Origin: Nitzschia sp. pyKryTriq1
Lineage: Eukaryota; Bacillariophyta; Bacillariophyceae; Bacillariales; Bacillariaceae
Assembly: GCA_956465555.1 (NCBI GenBank)
Contig: OY101131.1
Location: 819,469 to 883,468, forward strand
Reading direction: 5' to 3'
DNA length: 64,000 nucleotides
The notes below the pieces were generated by a model. The model was given only the letters and a program-made list of their open reading frames with translations, had not been told where the DNA came from and did no database searches. This document shows, one piece after another, positions 11,306 through 21,149 of this stretch. A program made the translations under genes and the position numbers. How positions within the stretch are numbered: the first letter of the stretch is position 1; the number at the start of each line of letters is the position of its first letter.

Positions 11306-12214
11306 GTTGGTTTTGGGTTTTCAGCTTACTGTACTTTCTGTACCGGTAGAAGTGGAAGAATCTCAAAACCAGAAACAATGCACTGCTGGATCATCTATCT
11401 GAGTCTGTGACATCACGACAGCTCTCCCCTCAGCCGGAACGGATCGATCGATGCAAGGGCACGAAGATCGAAAAAAAATCCCACCTTCGAAGGTCGTCGG
11501 TCGTCGATGACGACGTGTTGACTGTTGACGCGCGTTTTCTTGCTTGATCATCATTATTCTTATTTTCCATCACATTCGTCATCAATTCGCGGACGGAGGC
11601 AAGACGACTGACGACACTCCGAAACGAAAGTCGTTCAGATGACGACGGACTGACGGACGGGCTGACTACTGACGACTGACGATGGATTGACGATGAACAC
11701 AATGGACTCCTCCGAGCCTAACCGACCAAAACAACGTCCGACAACATACCGTACGCAGACAGACCTGATTATCAAATTTTAATATATTATGCCTTTCCCT
11801 TGAAGTTGGGATATGCCTTCAGAAGCCGTAGAACGTGTTCTCTGACCTGCCGATCTGAAGCCCTGCGAATGCCGCCTACTGGTACAGTACGTACGCAGCC
11901 GTAGGAATTTTACGCTCACGAACCAAAACAGACTGATGGCTGACCGCCCAGCAGACAGAACAGGTCCAGAAGAACGAGTGTTCTTCAACGACCTCGCTCC
12001 TCGCATCATTCACACGCACTAAACTTGATGCGTTCTGCGTTATTCCGTAATAATAGGTACGATGATGATGCACGATGCACGATGCACGATGCACGATCGC
12101 ACAAACCGAGTTGACTTCGTAAGAGTACGATTCCAACTCACATCAGGTCTAAATCCAAAGGTCTAAATCTAAATCTGAACTACAAAACAACAAATCAAAC
12201 CAAGATAAGATAAG
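11306..12214. other. Divergent intergenic region
   Basis: About 0.9 kb between the start codons of ptLPD (minus) and the ankyrin gene (plus), so it should hold two promoters. No gene is supported. A GATGCAC heptamer repeats about four times at 12067-12095. The 11480-11700 stretch is rich in GACGA/TGACG words. Confidence 0.4.
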
Positions 12215-14206
12215 ATGGCAGAACAGGCTTTGACTCCGCAGCAAATGGCGCTATCTAGCAACTTCCAGCGAGTGTTCATGCAGCAGCAGCAGCAGCAGCA
12301 GCAACACCAGCAACACCAGCAACACCAGCAACACCAGCAACACCAGCAACACCAGCAACCTCAGCAGCCTCAGCAGCACCAGCAGCACCAGCAGTTCCAT
12401 GCTGGCAACCGCATGAACTCGGCGCTGAACTCAGACCAGAACCCGAACCAGAACTTCTCGAGCCAGGAGGCTCAGCTCTTCCAGCTGTACCAGAACTTCA
12501 ACCAGCAGCAGGCGCCGTCGAACCCCCAAGTTGTGGCTTCGTCTTCGGCTTCTTCGGCGTTTCCCATCAGCCACTCTGAGTCTCAGTTCCGAGGCGCCCA
12601 CAACAGCGGTGTGAGCGGAGAAGATCAAAGTCAAAGCAGAGCGATGCTGGATCAGTACCGCAGCATGATTGGCGGGATGCTGCCTGAGGCAGGGAACGGC
12701 GCTGGCGGCGACCGCTTGATGCTTCAGAGCAAGGTCGAGCCCTTCACGAGAGATTCAAACCCGACCTCTATCAACGACGATTCGGATCTCTGGAAAGTTT
12801 TCGATGATGATGTGAGTCTTCAGCGTATTCGCACCTGTAACCGTACCCGTACCGGTATTGCAGTAGGAGTAATACTACTCGCACTCGTAATCGTACGATC
12901 AGTGTCTCATACGTTTTGCCGGCCCTTGTAGTTTGCGCAGCAGAACTCAAGTTCGATGCAGATGCAGATGCACAAGAAACTCAACCTTTCTCTCAACAAT
13001 TTTGCCTTTCCATCGCAGAATCACCACTTGGAACATCACGCCACACCACCGCAACTGCAGACATCAAATGACGTCCTTTCTGATCACGAATCACACCTGA
13101 TGTGGCAACCACCGCAGATGGGTCATCAGGACCAGGACGACGATCCTCTGCCGGACCACCTCGATTTCAACTCAGAACCTTTCATTTTGCCCTCCACAAT
13201 GATTCCTCCCAGCGTCCTTGCATTCTCAAGTTCTTCAGAATCGAAGAAACGAGAGGCGAATAGAAATGCACCAGCGCAGAAACGCAAGCGTCTCAAACAG
13301 ATACAGCCATCAGTGACTCCACAAGCATTCCTCGAACAGATCATTGCGCAGCGAGGACATAGCTACCAGCGCATCGCATCAGACGACGCCGAGTACGATG
13401 CAGTTCCTAGCGCTCTTCAGCTGGCCTCATTTGGAACACAGCTCGTCAAAGCAGTGCACACGGGAGACACAGGTCTTCTAGCCCAGCTGCTTGAATGTGG
13501 ATTAAGGTGAGGCATTCTCATTCTTGATTCTCTTGTATCCATATGTGTACACTACAAGAATTTTTTGTTGTCCACTTACACAGGTTTTGCCCTACTGTCG
13601 AAAATCTCCAATTATCAATTTGCAGTTCGAACCCATGCAATCAATTCCGCGATAGTATTGTTGATCTTGTGTGCAAACGTGCCAACGAATCCATCTTCAC
13701 TTGCCTCTTGGAACATAATTGCGATCTTCAAGGTAAGCCCGTTCGCCTACGAAACCAACCTGTCTCTACTTCGTTTCATGATGCCACCCCTCACAGCACT
13801 TCCTCTGGTATTTTTTCTTTCAGTCGTCGATGGCTTTGGCCGAACCCCACTTCACCATGCTTGCTGGGCAAGCACCTTTTCCGCATCTATAGTGGAACAA
13901 ATTCTTCAACGAGACCCTATTCAACTTTGTATTGAAGACAAGCATGGCCAGACGCCGTTGGAATACGTAAGATCCGAACTCACAGATGAATGGATCAGTT
14001 TCCTCGAACATAATATCATCCGCTATTTTGACCCTCCGCCTGTGCTCCAGTCGCCCAAACAACGCCGCCCTGAAGGCACCTTGATGGATCCACCAAACTC
14101 TATGGGGGTCAGCTTGGCGGCACTGGTATCGGCTGGATCCATTTCTCCCGCACAGATCGCCCAAATGGACGACGAGACTCGTCGTACCTACAAAACCAAG
14201 GGATGA
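12215..14206 (+). CDS. PolyQ ankyrin-repeat protein, diatom type
   Basis: Four exons (12215-12811, 12932-13506, 13626-13732, 13824-14206) with GT-AG introns give 553 residues. The N-terminal 200 residues are low complexity: eight Gln, then His-Gln-Gln repeats, then a Ser/Asn/Gln-rich stretch. A basic cluster (K-R-K-R-L-K) near the middle could be a nuclear signal. The C-terminal half starts V-T-P-Q-A-F-L-E-Q-I-I-A-Q-R-G-H-S and continues through weak ankyrin units, then the clear G-F-G-R-T-P-L-H-H-A-C-W and G-Q-T-P-L-E-Y-V-R. I recognise this arrangement, conserved leader plus short ankyrin block, from an expanded diatom family of unknown role. The polyQ start suggests a regulatory protein, but this is inference. 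Confidence 0.82.
12280..12400 (+). repeat. CAG/CAC trinucleotide array encoding polyQ/HQQ
   Basis: Coding repeat inside the ankyrin gene. Roughly eight CAG/CAA codons are followed by repeated CAC-CAG-CAA units, then CCT-CAG-CAG variants. Codon mixing between CAG and CAA differs between the blocks, so the array has grown by more than one duplication. Length variation between strains is likely. Confidence 0.85.
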
Positions 14207-14520
14207 GTGAGTGATGTGACCAATGAGAATGATTTGTACAATACGTGTATCCAGCGTGATACTGAATACGAGCACAAATAAGGATCTGCCAGCACTGTAC
14301 TATACAATATACGAGTAGACATAACTCTAGGCTCTAGAACCCTGTAAAATCTTATTTGTCGTCGACGCTACCAAGCAGTCGTTGTCAATCAACATTTTGA
14401 ATAGTCCTATAAGATATTATAGTGCATAGTCGCCTATTCTCTTTTATTTCTATAATTTATTTGGATAAAACATTAGTAGACATTCGGTAGGATTACCGAG
14501 TACGAGTAGTACCGTACCAT
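14207..14520. other. Convergent 3' interval
   Basis: Short interval between the stop codons of the ankyrin gene and the IQ-motif gene. It is A/T-rich with several TATA-like stretches. No gene or clear repeat is seen. Confidence 0.5.
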
Positions 14521-17500
14521 TTAGACATAGGATCCCCGCGAGGGGATCACATTCAGTTTTGTGCTGCCACGCAACGCGCCTCCTATATGCGGCATGCTGT
14601 TATTTTGTGTCAACCTCCGCTCCTTGGATGAGAAAATCTCAGCATCGATGAAAGCCTCTTCTAATTCAAGGTCTTCATCCATTTCCCGGGGATTGAGCCG
14701 TTTCGAACGCGAAACCGGAAAGCGGATGTAAGTGGCAGTGGAGGCTGTCACTGCTGTAAGGCCCGAAAATTCGCTTCTTTCGTCATCATGAAGCCGGACG
14801 ACACTCGAAGGTTTGTCACCGTATCGAGGGGGTAGTTTTGCCTTCGAACCAGATACGGAATGGCCGCTTTGGACATTTCCTTTTACCCGGCTTCGGCTTC
14901 CCAAGGATCCAGGGTCGCTGCTCCTCCCCACGTTGGCTCTTATATTCTCGTTCGGTCCCGAGTCCTGGGAGCTCGAGGCGGATAGCGACGAAGGCTTCAC
15001 GCTCAAAGTACTATGGCTAACAGCACTGGCCCAAGCATCCTCAAGTAGCGCATCTTCTACCTTGTCCTTTCTCTTTTTACTTTTCTTTCGCCAAGTCTTT
15101 CTCCTTTTCCTTGCCTTCACCATCTGATCTACTTCTCGCTTAACCATCAAAAAGAAGCGCTGGATAACCCGCGCAGCTTGATCACGTTTTCGCTCGTCCA
15201 AATAGCCCCTGCAGCGATCTTGAATTACCATCGCGGCAACCCGAGTTGTTCGCTCCTTGTCAGCCGTGCGAAGTAGCATCAATATGAACTTGCGCTGCAA
15301 ATACTCTTGGCGACCCAGGCATCGGCGGGCGAAGCATTGCAATTTCAACCGCGCCCAAGCCTCGCGACGTAGACGAAGAACAGCGAGCCTCCCCCGCATC
15401 CAGCTTTGGATTTGCATCGTGCAGCCAAGCGTATACCAGTATCTTTGGCGAGCAATGAACCCGCGGCACACCTTCTGCATTGCCACGCTTGCGTTCTGCT
15501 CGTTTTGTTTCTGTAAAAGATTTTCTCGGATCTGCCAAGCATACCTTTTCTGGGCAAGAAACCGACGAGCAATTTTCTGGGCCGAAATGATGTCGGAGAT
15601 AGTGAAGATGTAGTCAGTGTAGCAAACGAATCCCCTCCACGCGCTTTGAATCAAGGTCGCTGCAAGATACTCGCCTCTCAAAACAAGCACATCACGTCGC
15701 GCTCTCATGGCGCGATATCTTGCCTGTATGAGGAGGGCGGCGCGATAGAACTTATAGGCAGCATGGATGCGCTTGGCTCTCCACACTGCCTGGATCTGCC
15801 GAGCGCATACGTACAAGCGTACAGCAGTCCTCGCTTGATGGCCCCTGACAACCGATTGAATGCATCTTGCGGCATGAGTTTCCAGGTCGGACTGATCATG
15901 CGCTACATCCCTGATTTGTTCAGAGCGAACTATCGACATCTTTGTTTTCTTGGCCAAAAAACGTCGAGCGAGACACTGAATTTGTGCAGCGGACTTTCTC
16001 AGTGCATTCAGTTCCATTCTTTGGCGATAACCTCTATAGGTAGACTGGATCTGGATTGAACAGTCAAGCGCAATAATGAAATTTGAAAAACACCAAAATC
16101 TTCTCCAGTAGCTTTGGATCGTCCTTGCGGCGAAATATTCGTATTTCATCACGACGAACTCAGTCTCGTCAACGAAGCACCGCCAGCGCTTTTGAATAGT
16201 AATGGCGGCATTCTCCCTATCTCTTTTCAACACCTTCAAACGCCACGCTTTCTGGATGCGTCTAGCATTAAGATACTTTCGCCAGAATCTTTGTAGGACA
16301 ACAGCAGAACTGTTTTGTTTGCGGTTTCGCAATTTCTTGGCCTGACGAGCCGCAAGCCACCGCCTTGTAACTTTCTGGATGACCACAATGTCGGCAATAG
16401 AAAACATGTAGTCTGCGTAACAAACAAAGCCCCTCCAAACGCTTTGAATCTTTGTGGCCGCATCATTCCGAGTCTTCTGTACACGTTTCAAAACGAGGAA
16501 TCGGCGGACGGTACTCTGAACGATGAGTACATCAGCAAGGAAGTGAAGGTAGTTCATGGTACAGTCATATGATCTCCATTTTGCTTGAATCGAGGTCGCG
16601 GCCTTGTTTTGAACGAGGAGCCACTTGTTTTGAACAATAATTCGCTCGTTTTGAACCTTCTTGATAGCCATCTTCCTTCTCCAGACGCTCTGGACGATAA
16701 TGACATCAAGGAGATCGAATTGGTAAGTCAGACGGGCAAAAAAGCAGCGCCAGTTGGCTTGGATTGCGACGGCACAAGCCTCTTGGTACTCGAGTCGTCG
16801 ACGGACAAGGAAGCCACGAGCAACGGATTGCAATTGAATCACAAGTGCCATGCGGTTTGTTGCTTGTTCCATAGCCAGTTTCATTCGAACGTAGCTTTGG
16901 ACCATTGTCACTTTGTAGATTTCCTCGTAGACGCGCACCGTGGAAAGGTATCCTCTCACAAAACGCTGGATTTCGATTGCGCAAATATGGTTATATATGA
17001 GGTCGCTGCGTTCCTGATTTCCACGGAAGATGGCTTGTACCTTGGTAATCGCTTTCATATCGTTGACAAACTCCTTTTGAGCCATCCAACGTCGCGCCGC
17101 CGATTGGATGACGATCAAGGCCCACATTCTTGTCAGGGCTCGACGCATGGCTAAGAAGCGACGCACTTCTGTTTGGATCGGAATTATTGCAGCCGAAAGT
17201 AACCGTAATCCTGCTCTTTGCATTGGGTCTGTGATGCTGCTCTCGTCATATGCAGCGAACGTGGATCGTGGTCTGTTGCATTCTACATGCTCTTTTTCTC
17301 TCCTTGGGCGACGGAGAATGGTTCTCAACACGCGAATATCGGATTCAACACTTGAACACTCGACGGTTCTTTGCGACCTTGTGGATCCACTTCCCTCTAT
17401 CATTGCACCACGACCCGAAATCGCTCGCGTTTGTTTTACTCCGCGCGTTCCTATGGAACTAGACGTGGCAGCATAGACTGCCAAACCGTGAGGCATTTTC

Positions 17501-20364
17501 CCCTGCTGAAATGCCTTGCTCGCTTTCGGGAATTTCTTTTCGAATTTTCCCATGTTACCACTGGTTGGGATGACATTGTTCGGCTGACCATATGGCTGGA
17601 GAGTTCCGTCTGAACTTTTTACTTGCTGAGTCTTTCCCTGTTTCTTCTTTGCGTGTCTAGCTACAAAACTTGGAACCTTTTTCTCTGACTGGTCATCTTG
17701 CGTGACGGCTTTCGTGCCATTGCTTTGATGACGCAACGTGTTGCTCTTAAATTCTTTCACTCTTCGATTGAATCTGGCCGAATCCAGGGTCGAAGAAGGC
17801 CGATGCCCGCTGGTGAAACTTGCTGGTGGTGAAATCATTGGACGATTCTCATGAAGGTCACTTTCTAATCTCGCCTTTTCAATACCATCAACATGAAATC
17901 TCTCTTGTTCTACTCTTCGAGGAGGCGGCGGCGGAGGTGGAGGTGGAGTAAGTTCGATAGTTCGGTTTGAATTCGGGTTCACATCTGAATGCATGATCTC
18001 GACATCGTCCTTGATATCCTCCATGACTTCATTTTCGTTGTCACTGAGGAGATTGTCAAGGCCAGGATCATCGTTGTAAACATCCTTCGTCGAACCTTCC
18101 AGCTCTTCAAACGTTTCTAGGATAGGCGCAACAAACTTCGTCTTTTCCGCAAATGGCTTGGCGTGCTCTTTAAAAACAGTCGGGAGCGTCATCTCGCTGA
18201 CGGTAGTGTCATCCTCACTTCTGCCATGAGATAGTTTTGGCGACAATGGTGCTTCATAGGTAGTAGTTTTCGTAACGCGAGTGGCTCGCTCTTCGTTGGG
18301 TGCCTGGGATTTTGGAGTTGGAGGACTCGATTCTTCTACCGCGTATGGCCGTTCCAGTTGGTGGGGTTCATAGACATCGCTTGGGAGAGTTGCCTTGCTT
18401 GTTGTAGAGCCTGTACTATTTCTCTTCTTTCGCCCTCCACCGAAAAGTTTGTTGAAGAATCCTTTCTTTTGTTTCGTTGGCGGTGTCCAATTCTCCTCTT
18501 CCTCGAGTGTCTCCTCCATTTTTGGCTGTGGGCTGCTGTTCCCAGAATAGTTCGAAGTTTGAGGCGGCTTTGCAGCTTGAAAGTCAGTTTGAACGTTTTC
18601 GGCTGCGTCAACGAAACCTTCGTCGTCGTACGAGATGGTATTTGAATTTTTTTCGAAGCTTGTGGAGGGACGAGGACTAGGCTTGATCCCCTGAATCGAA
18701 GAACTTCTATCATCAAGGCTGAAATCATCAAAGTTGCTGTTTCCTCCAAATGGTGATGATGGAAACGCGTCTTGGAAGGCGTCCTGCGCTGGAAAGCCAT
18801 GAGCATCTGCCGGTGTCTCGCTCTCAAAAACATCAAGTACGTCAACAGTGGGCTTTTTTTTGTCGGTCCTTTGCTGCGTCTTTGTCTTTTGGCGTGCTGC
18901 CTTCAAAATATCCGCATCTCGTTGATGTGTGGTCTCAAAAGGATCGCTGTGGACAAAGCTTTCGCCTTGGACAAAGCTATCGCCTTGGACAAAGCTATCT
19001 TGTCGCTCATTCTCATTCTGCAGCGTATCTTCCTCGTTGAGTTTTTTCTCCTCAAGTACACCGAGATCCCAGAGCTTTCTGGAAGGATCTTTGAACTGGT
19101 TTGTTTTTGAAAGATTCGGTTCGCGCTGTACAGGTACGTGCGTCTTTGGATGGAGTCCGAAAGCGTTTTCAGCCGAAATGGTAGTATGACTTTGACTTTC
19201 CGAAGGATTGATCCAGTCCGTTGCATGCGTCTCCCAGTCATCTGATTCCGCGGATTTAACTGCAAGCGCTTCCCCCCAATTTTCTGCGAATACCTGTACG
19301 GGTCCAGATTTTTTGGAAGGAATAATCCATGGATCGTCCTCGGACTGTTCGTCGTGGAAGCCTTGATCATTATTTTGCAGTCGATCCGCGCTGCGGTGCA
19401 TATCTTCTCGCGTCCGAGTGGATTCACTGGTATTGGGGGAGAACAGTTTGTCGAGCCGGCCCTTAACTGTCCCAGCCGGGATTTGCTTGGAGGGTTCCCA
19501 CCTGGGAGAGGTAAAGTTTTCAACTGGTCGCACAGGTTGCTGATTTGTCGTGGCAGCTGCGGCTGCAGCTGTGGCTGTACCGGTAGCTGTGACTGTCATG
19601 TTGCTGGGCTTGCGTGCCGGTGACGATTCGTACGCTCTACCTGCACCTGCACCGTCGAAGGGAAAAGAACGACGGTTTAGGTTTGGCTGCGATGGGGATG
19701 GCATATTGCGCAGAGGCGAGGGAGAGCGGGCGGACGGCGACGCGAACCCGAATCGATGGCGATGTGGCGACACTCGCGACGATGACGGAGATGGTGCCGG
19801 ACCCTCCTCTCCGCGCTCTGACTCCATCGACATCGCCCGGGCAGCAACCGAGCCTCGTTGGATGACTCCGCTGGTGTCCCACTGGCGCTTCTGGTGCATC
19901 AGCTGCGGCGGAGGCACATGGACTTCCTGCTTGGGCAAAAACGGGTTGTTTCTGACGGTGCCTAACGGAATGTCGCGCTCGACGTCCCACTGCTTCTTGA
20001 TGTTGGAGAGCTGATCGGGCGTCTTGCTTTCTGCGCTGCTTGTACTTGTTGCGTGGCCGAAAGAAGCTCGGCCTTGCACTCGCCCACCCCACTGGTTCTG
20101 CTTGGGGGACATTCGCAGATGGTGCTGGTGCTGACGTTGCTGCTGGTGCTGCTGCTCGTTCAGATCGCCACCCCACGATTTCCGCCCCGGCGTGCTGTTT
20201 TTGTTGGCGATGTTGGGGTTGTCACTCTTGACGCCGCCGCCGCTGCCATGGTTGCGAAACTGATTTCTACTGGGATCAAAGCCACCCGCGCCGCTGCCGC
20301 TGCCGCCGCCGCTACTAGCAGTTCCGCTACTCATGGTCCATCCACCCATGTGTGGCGACGACAT
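14521..20364 (-). CDS. Giant IQ-motif protein (calmodulin-binding repeats)
   Basis: One uninterrupted frame of 1947 residues, start ATG 20364. Residues 1 to about 1040 are largely disordered and Ser/Pro/Gly-rich. They include a Trp-containing motif repeated four times (W-D-V-E-R-D-I-P-L-G-T-V and variants), a ten-proline run and short acidic blocks. Residues about 1050-1740 hold two dozen or more IQ-like units (I-Q-S-x-x-R-G/R-x-x), many in pairs such as W-R-G-F-V-C-Y-A-D-Y-M-F-S-I-A-D-I-V-V-I-Q, followed by a very basic stretch (R-K-R-R-K-T-W-R-K-K). IQ repeats bind calmodulin or EF-hand light chains. ASPM and unconventional myosins have similar arrays, but no calponin-homology or motor domain is visible. 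A cytoskeletal scaffold role is inference. The lack of introns is unusual for its neighbourhood. Confidence 0.85.
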   Translation of the reverse strand: MSSPHMGGWTMSSGTASSGGGSGSGAGGFDPSRNQFRNHGSGGGVKSDNPNIANKNSTPGRKSWGGDLNEQQHQQQRQHQHHLRMSPKQNQWGGRVQGRASFGHATSTSSAESKTPDQLSNIKKQWDVERDIPLGTVRNNPFLPKQEVHVPPPQLMHQKRQWDTSGVIQRGSVAARAMSMESERGEEGPAPSPSSSRVSPHRHRFGFASPSARSPSPLRNMPSPSQPNLNRRSFPFDGAGAGRAYESSPARKPSNMTVTATGTATAAAAAATTNQQPVRPVENFTSPRWEPSKQIPAGTVKGRLDKLFSPNTSESTRTREDMHRSADRLQNNDQGFHDEQSEDDPWIIPSKKSGPVQVFAENWGEALAVKSAESDDWETHATDWINPSESQSHTTISAENAFGLHPKTHVPVQREPNLSKTNQFKDPSRKLWDLGVLEEKKLNEEDTLQNENERQDSFVQGDSFVQGESFVHSDPFETTHQRDADILKAARQKTKTQQRTDKKKPTVDVLDVFESETPADAHGFPAQDAFQDAFPSSPFGGNSNFDDFSLDDRSSSIQGIKPSPRPSTSFEKNSNTISYDDEGFVDAAENVQTDFQAAKPPQTSNYSGNSSPQPKMEETLEEEENWTPPTKQKKGFFNKLFGGGRKKRNSTGSTTSKATLPSDVYEPHQLERPYAVEESSPPTPKSQAPNEERATRVTKTTTYEAPLSPKLSHGRSEDDTTVSEMTLPTVFKEHAKPFAEKTKFVAPILETFEELEGSTKDVYNDDPGLDNLLSDNENEVMEDIKDDVEIMHSDVNPNSNRTIELTPPPPPPPPPRRVEQERFHVDGIEKARLESDLHENRPMISPPASFTSGHRPSSTLDSARFNRRVKEFKSNTLRHQSNGTKAVTQDDQSEKKVPSFVARHAKKKQGKTQQVKSSDGTLQPYGQPNNVIPTSGNMGKFEKKFPKASKAFQQGKMPHGLAVYAATSSSIGTRGVKQTRAISGRGAMIEGSGSTRSQRTVECSSVESDIRVLRTILRRPRREKEHVECNRPRSTFAAYDESSITDPMQRAGLRLLSAAIIPIQTEVRRFLAMRRALTRMWALIVIQSAARRWMAQKEFVNDMKAITKVQAIFRGNQERSDLIYNHICAIEIQRFVRGYLSTVRVYEEIYKVTMVQSYVRMKLAMEQATNRMALVIQLQSVARGFLVRRRLEYQEACAVAIQANWRCFFARLTYQFDLLDVIIVQSVWRRKMAIKKVQNERIIVQNKWLLVQNKAATSIQAKWRSYDCTMNYLHFLADVLIVQSTVRRFLVLKRVQKTRNDAATKIQSVWRGFVCYADYMFSIADIVVIQKVTRRWLAARQAKKLRNRKQNSSAVVLQRFWRKYLNARRIQKAWRLKVLKRDRENAAITIQKRWRCFVDETEFVVMKYEYFAARTIQSYWRRFWCFSNFIIALDCSIQIQSTYRGYRQRMELNALRKSAAQIQCLARRFLAKKTKMSIVRSEQIRDVAHDQSDLETHAARCIQSVVRGHQARTAVRLYVCARQIQAVWRAKRIHAAYKFYRAALLIQARYRAMRARRDVLVLRGEYLAATLIQSAWRGFVCYTDYIFTISDIISAQKIARRFLAQKRYAWQIRENLLQKQNEQNASVAMQKVCRGFIARQRYWYTLGCTMQIQSWMRGRLAVLRLRREAWARLKLQCFARRCLGRQEYLQRKFILMLLRTADKERTTRVAAMVIQDRCRGYLDERKRDQAARVIQRFFLMVKREVDQMVKARKRRKTWRKKSKKRKDKVEDALLEDAWASAVSHSTLSVKPSSLSASSSQDSGPNENIRANVGRSSDPGSLGSRSRVKGNVQSGHSVSGSKAKLPPRYGDKPSSVVRLHDDERSEFSGLTAVTASTATYIRFPVSRSKRLNPREMDEDLELEEAFIDAEIFSSKERRLTQNNSMPHIGGALRGSTKLNVIPSRGSYV

Positions 20365-21149
20365 TGCGACACTTCAACTTGTACGCTATTCGTAGGAGTG
20401 CGTGCACTTGATGCCCCAAACTTATGAACGGAACGGAACGGAACGGAACGGCTCGTCCTGCTTGGTTTCCTCCCAAGTCGGCGATACTGTCTACTGCCTA
20501 GCTCGTTTCCTCTTGTCTTGTCTTGTCTTGTCTTGTCTTGATTGTCTTGTTTTACTGTTCTTCAAGCATGTATGAATGCTGCAGCAGTACTGTGATAGAA
20601 CCGATGTGCCCGGTGTAGTCTTGTAGCTACAGGCCAGATGCTTCTCGTGGTGCCTACTACGCAATCTGTACGTACAAGTTGCAGGTTCAGGTGGTATCGG
20701 CTCGTAATGCCAAAGCGCGAAGGATGATCGCTCGCTCGCGCCTTCATTTTTTCCGATCGCCACAATGACATCCGAAACGTTTCATCTATTTGCACATGAA
20801 AATACTTATGACTTTGGATCGACCGCCGAGCAACGGTTTTAGAGTATTTAAGCGAATGACCGAATTGCACATACAAATTGTGTAAATCACCCAAGCATGT
20901 TTTCGCGCCAAAATGCACTCGGTCGTCCGTCATGCATGCGAGATTGATCCCGACAGACCGATCTGACACGTGTAACGTGCACAAAACTCAAATCTTTTAG
21001 CATGGTACAGTAACGCTTGTATTCTTGCACAATATATGCACCACACATTACAAACTGACACAACCTAACTACAGATAGAGCAGCAAGCAAGTAGGAGCGC
21101 ACACAACTCTCAACTATCGGTATACTTATAGCTACGTGTTTCCGGTGCC
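20365..21149. other. Divergent intergenic region with two pentamer arrays
   Basis: About 0.8 kb between the starts of the IQ-motif gene (minus) and the dioxygenase gene (plus). It has a GGAAC array of about five units at 20428-20452 and a CTTGT array of about five units at 20512-20540. No gene is supported. Confidence 0.55.

Noticed and set aside
11760-12140. Short frames in the ptLPD/ankyrin interval
   Set aside because: All are short, of low similarity to anything, and overlap tandem GATGCAC repeats.
18336-18845. 169-codon frame inside the IQ-motif gene
   Set aside because: Shifted-frame shadow in biased codons with no family resemblance; the 1947-codon frame explains the region.
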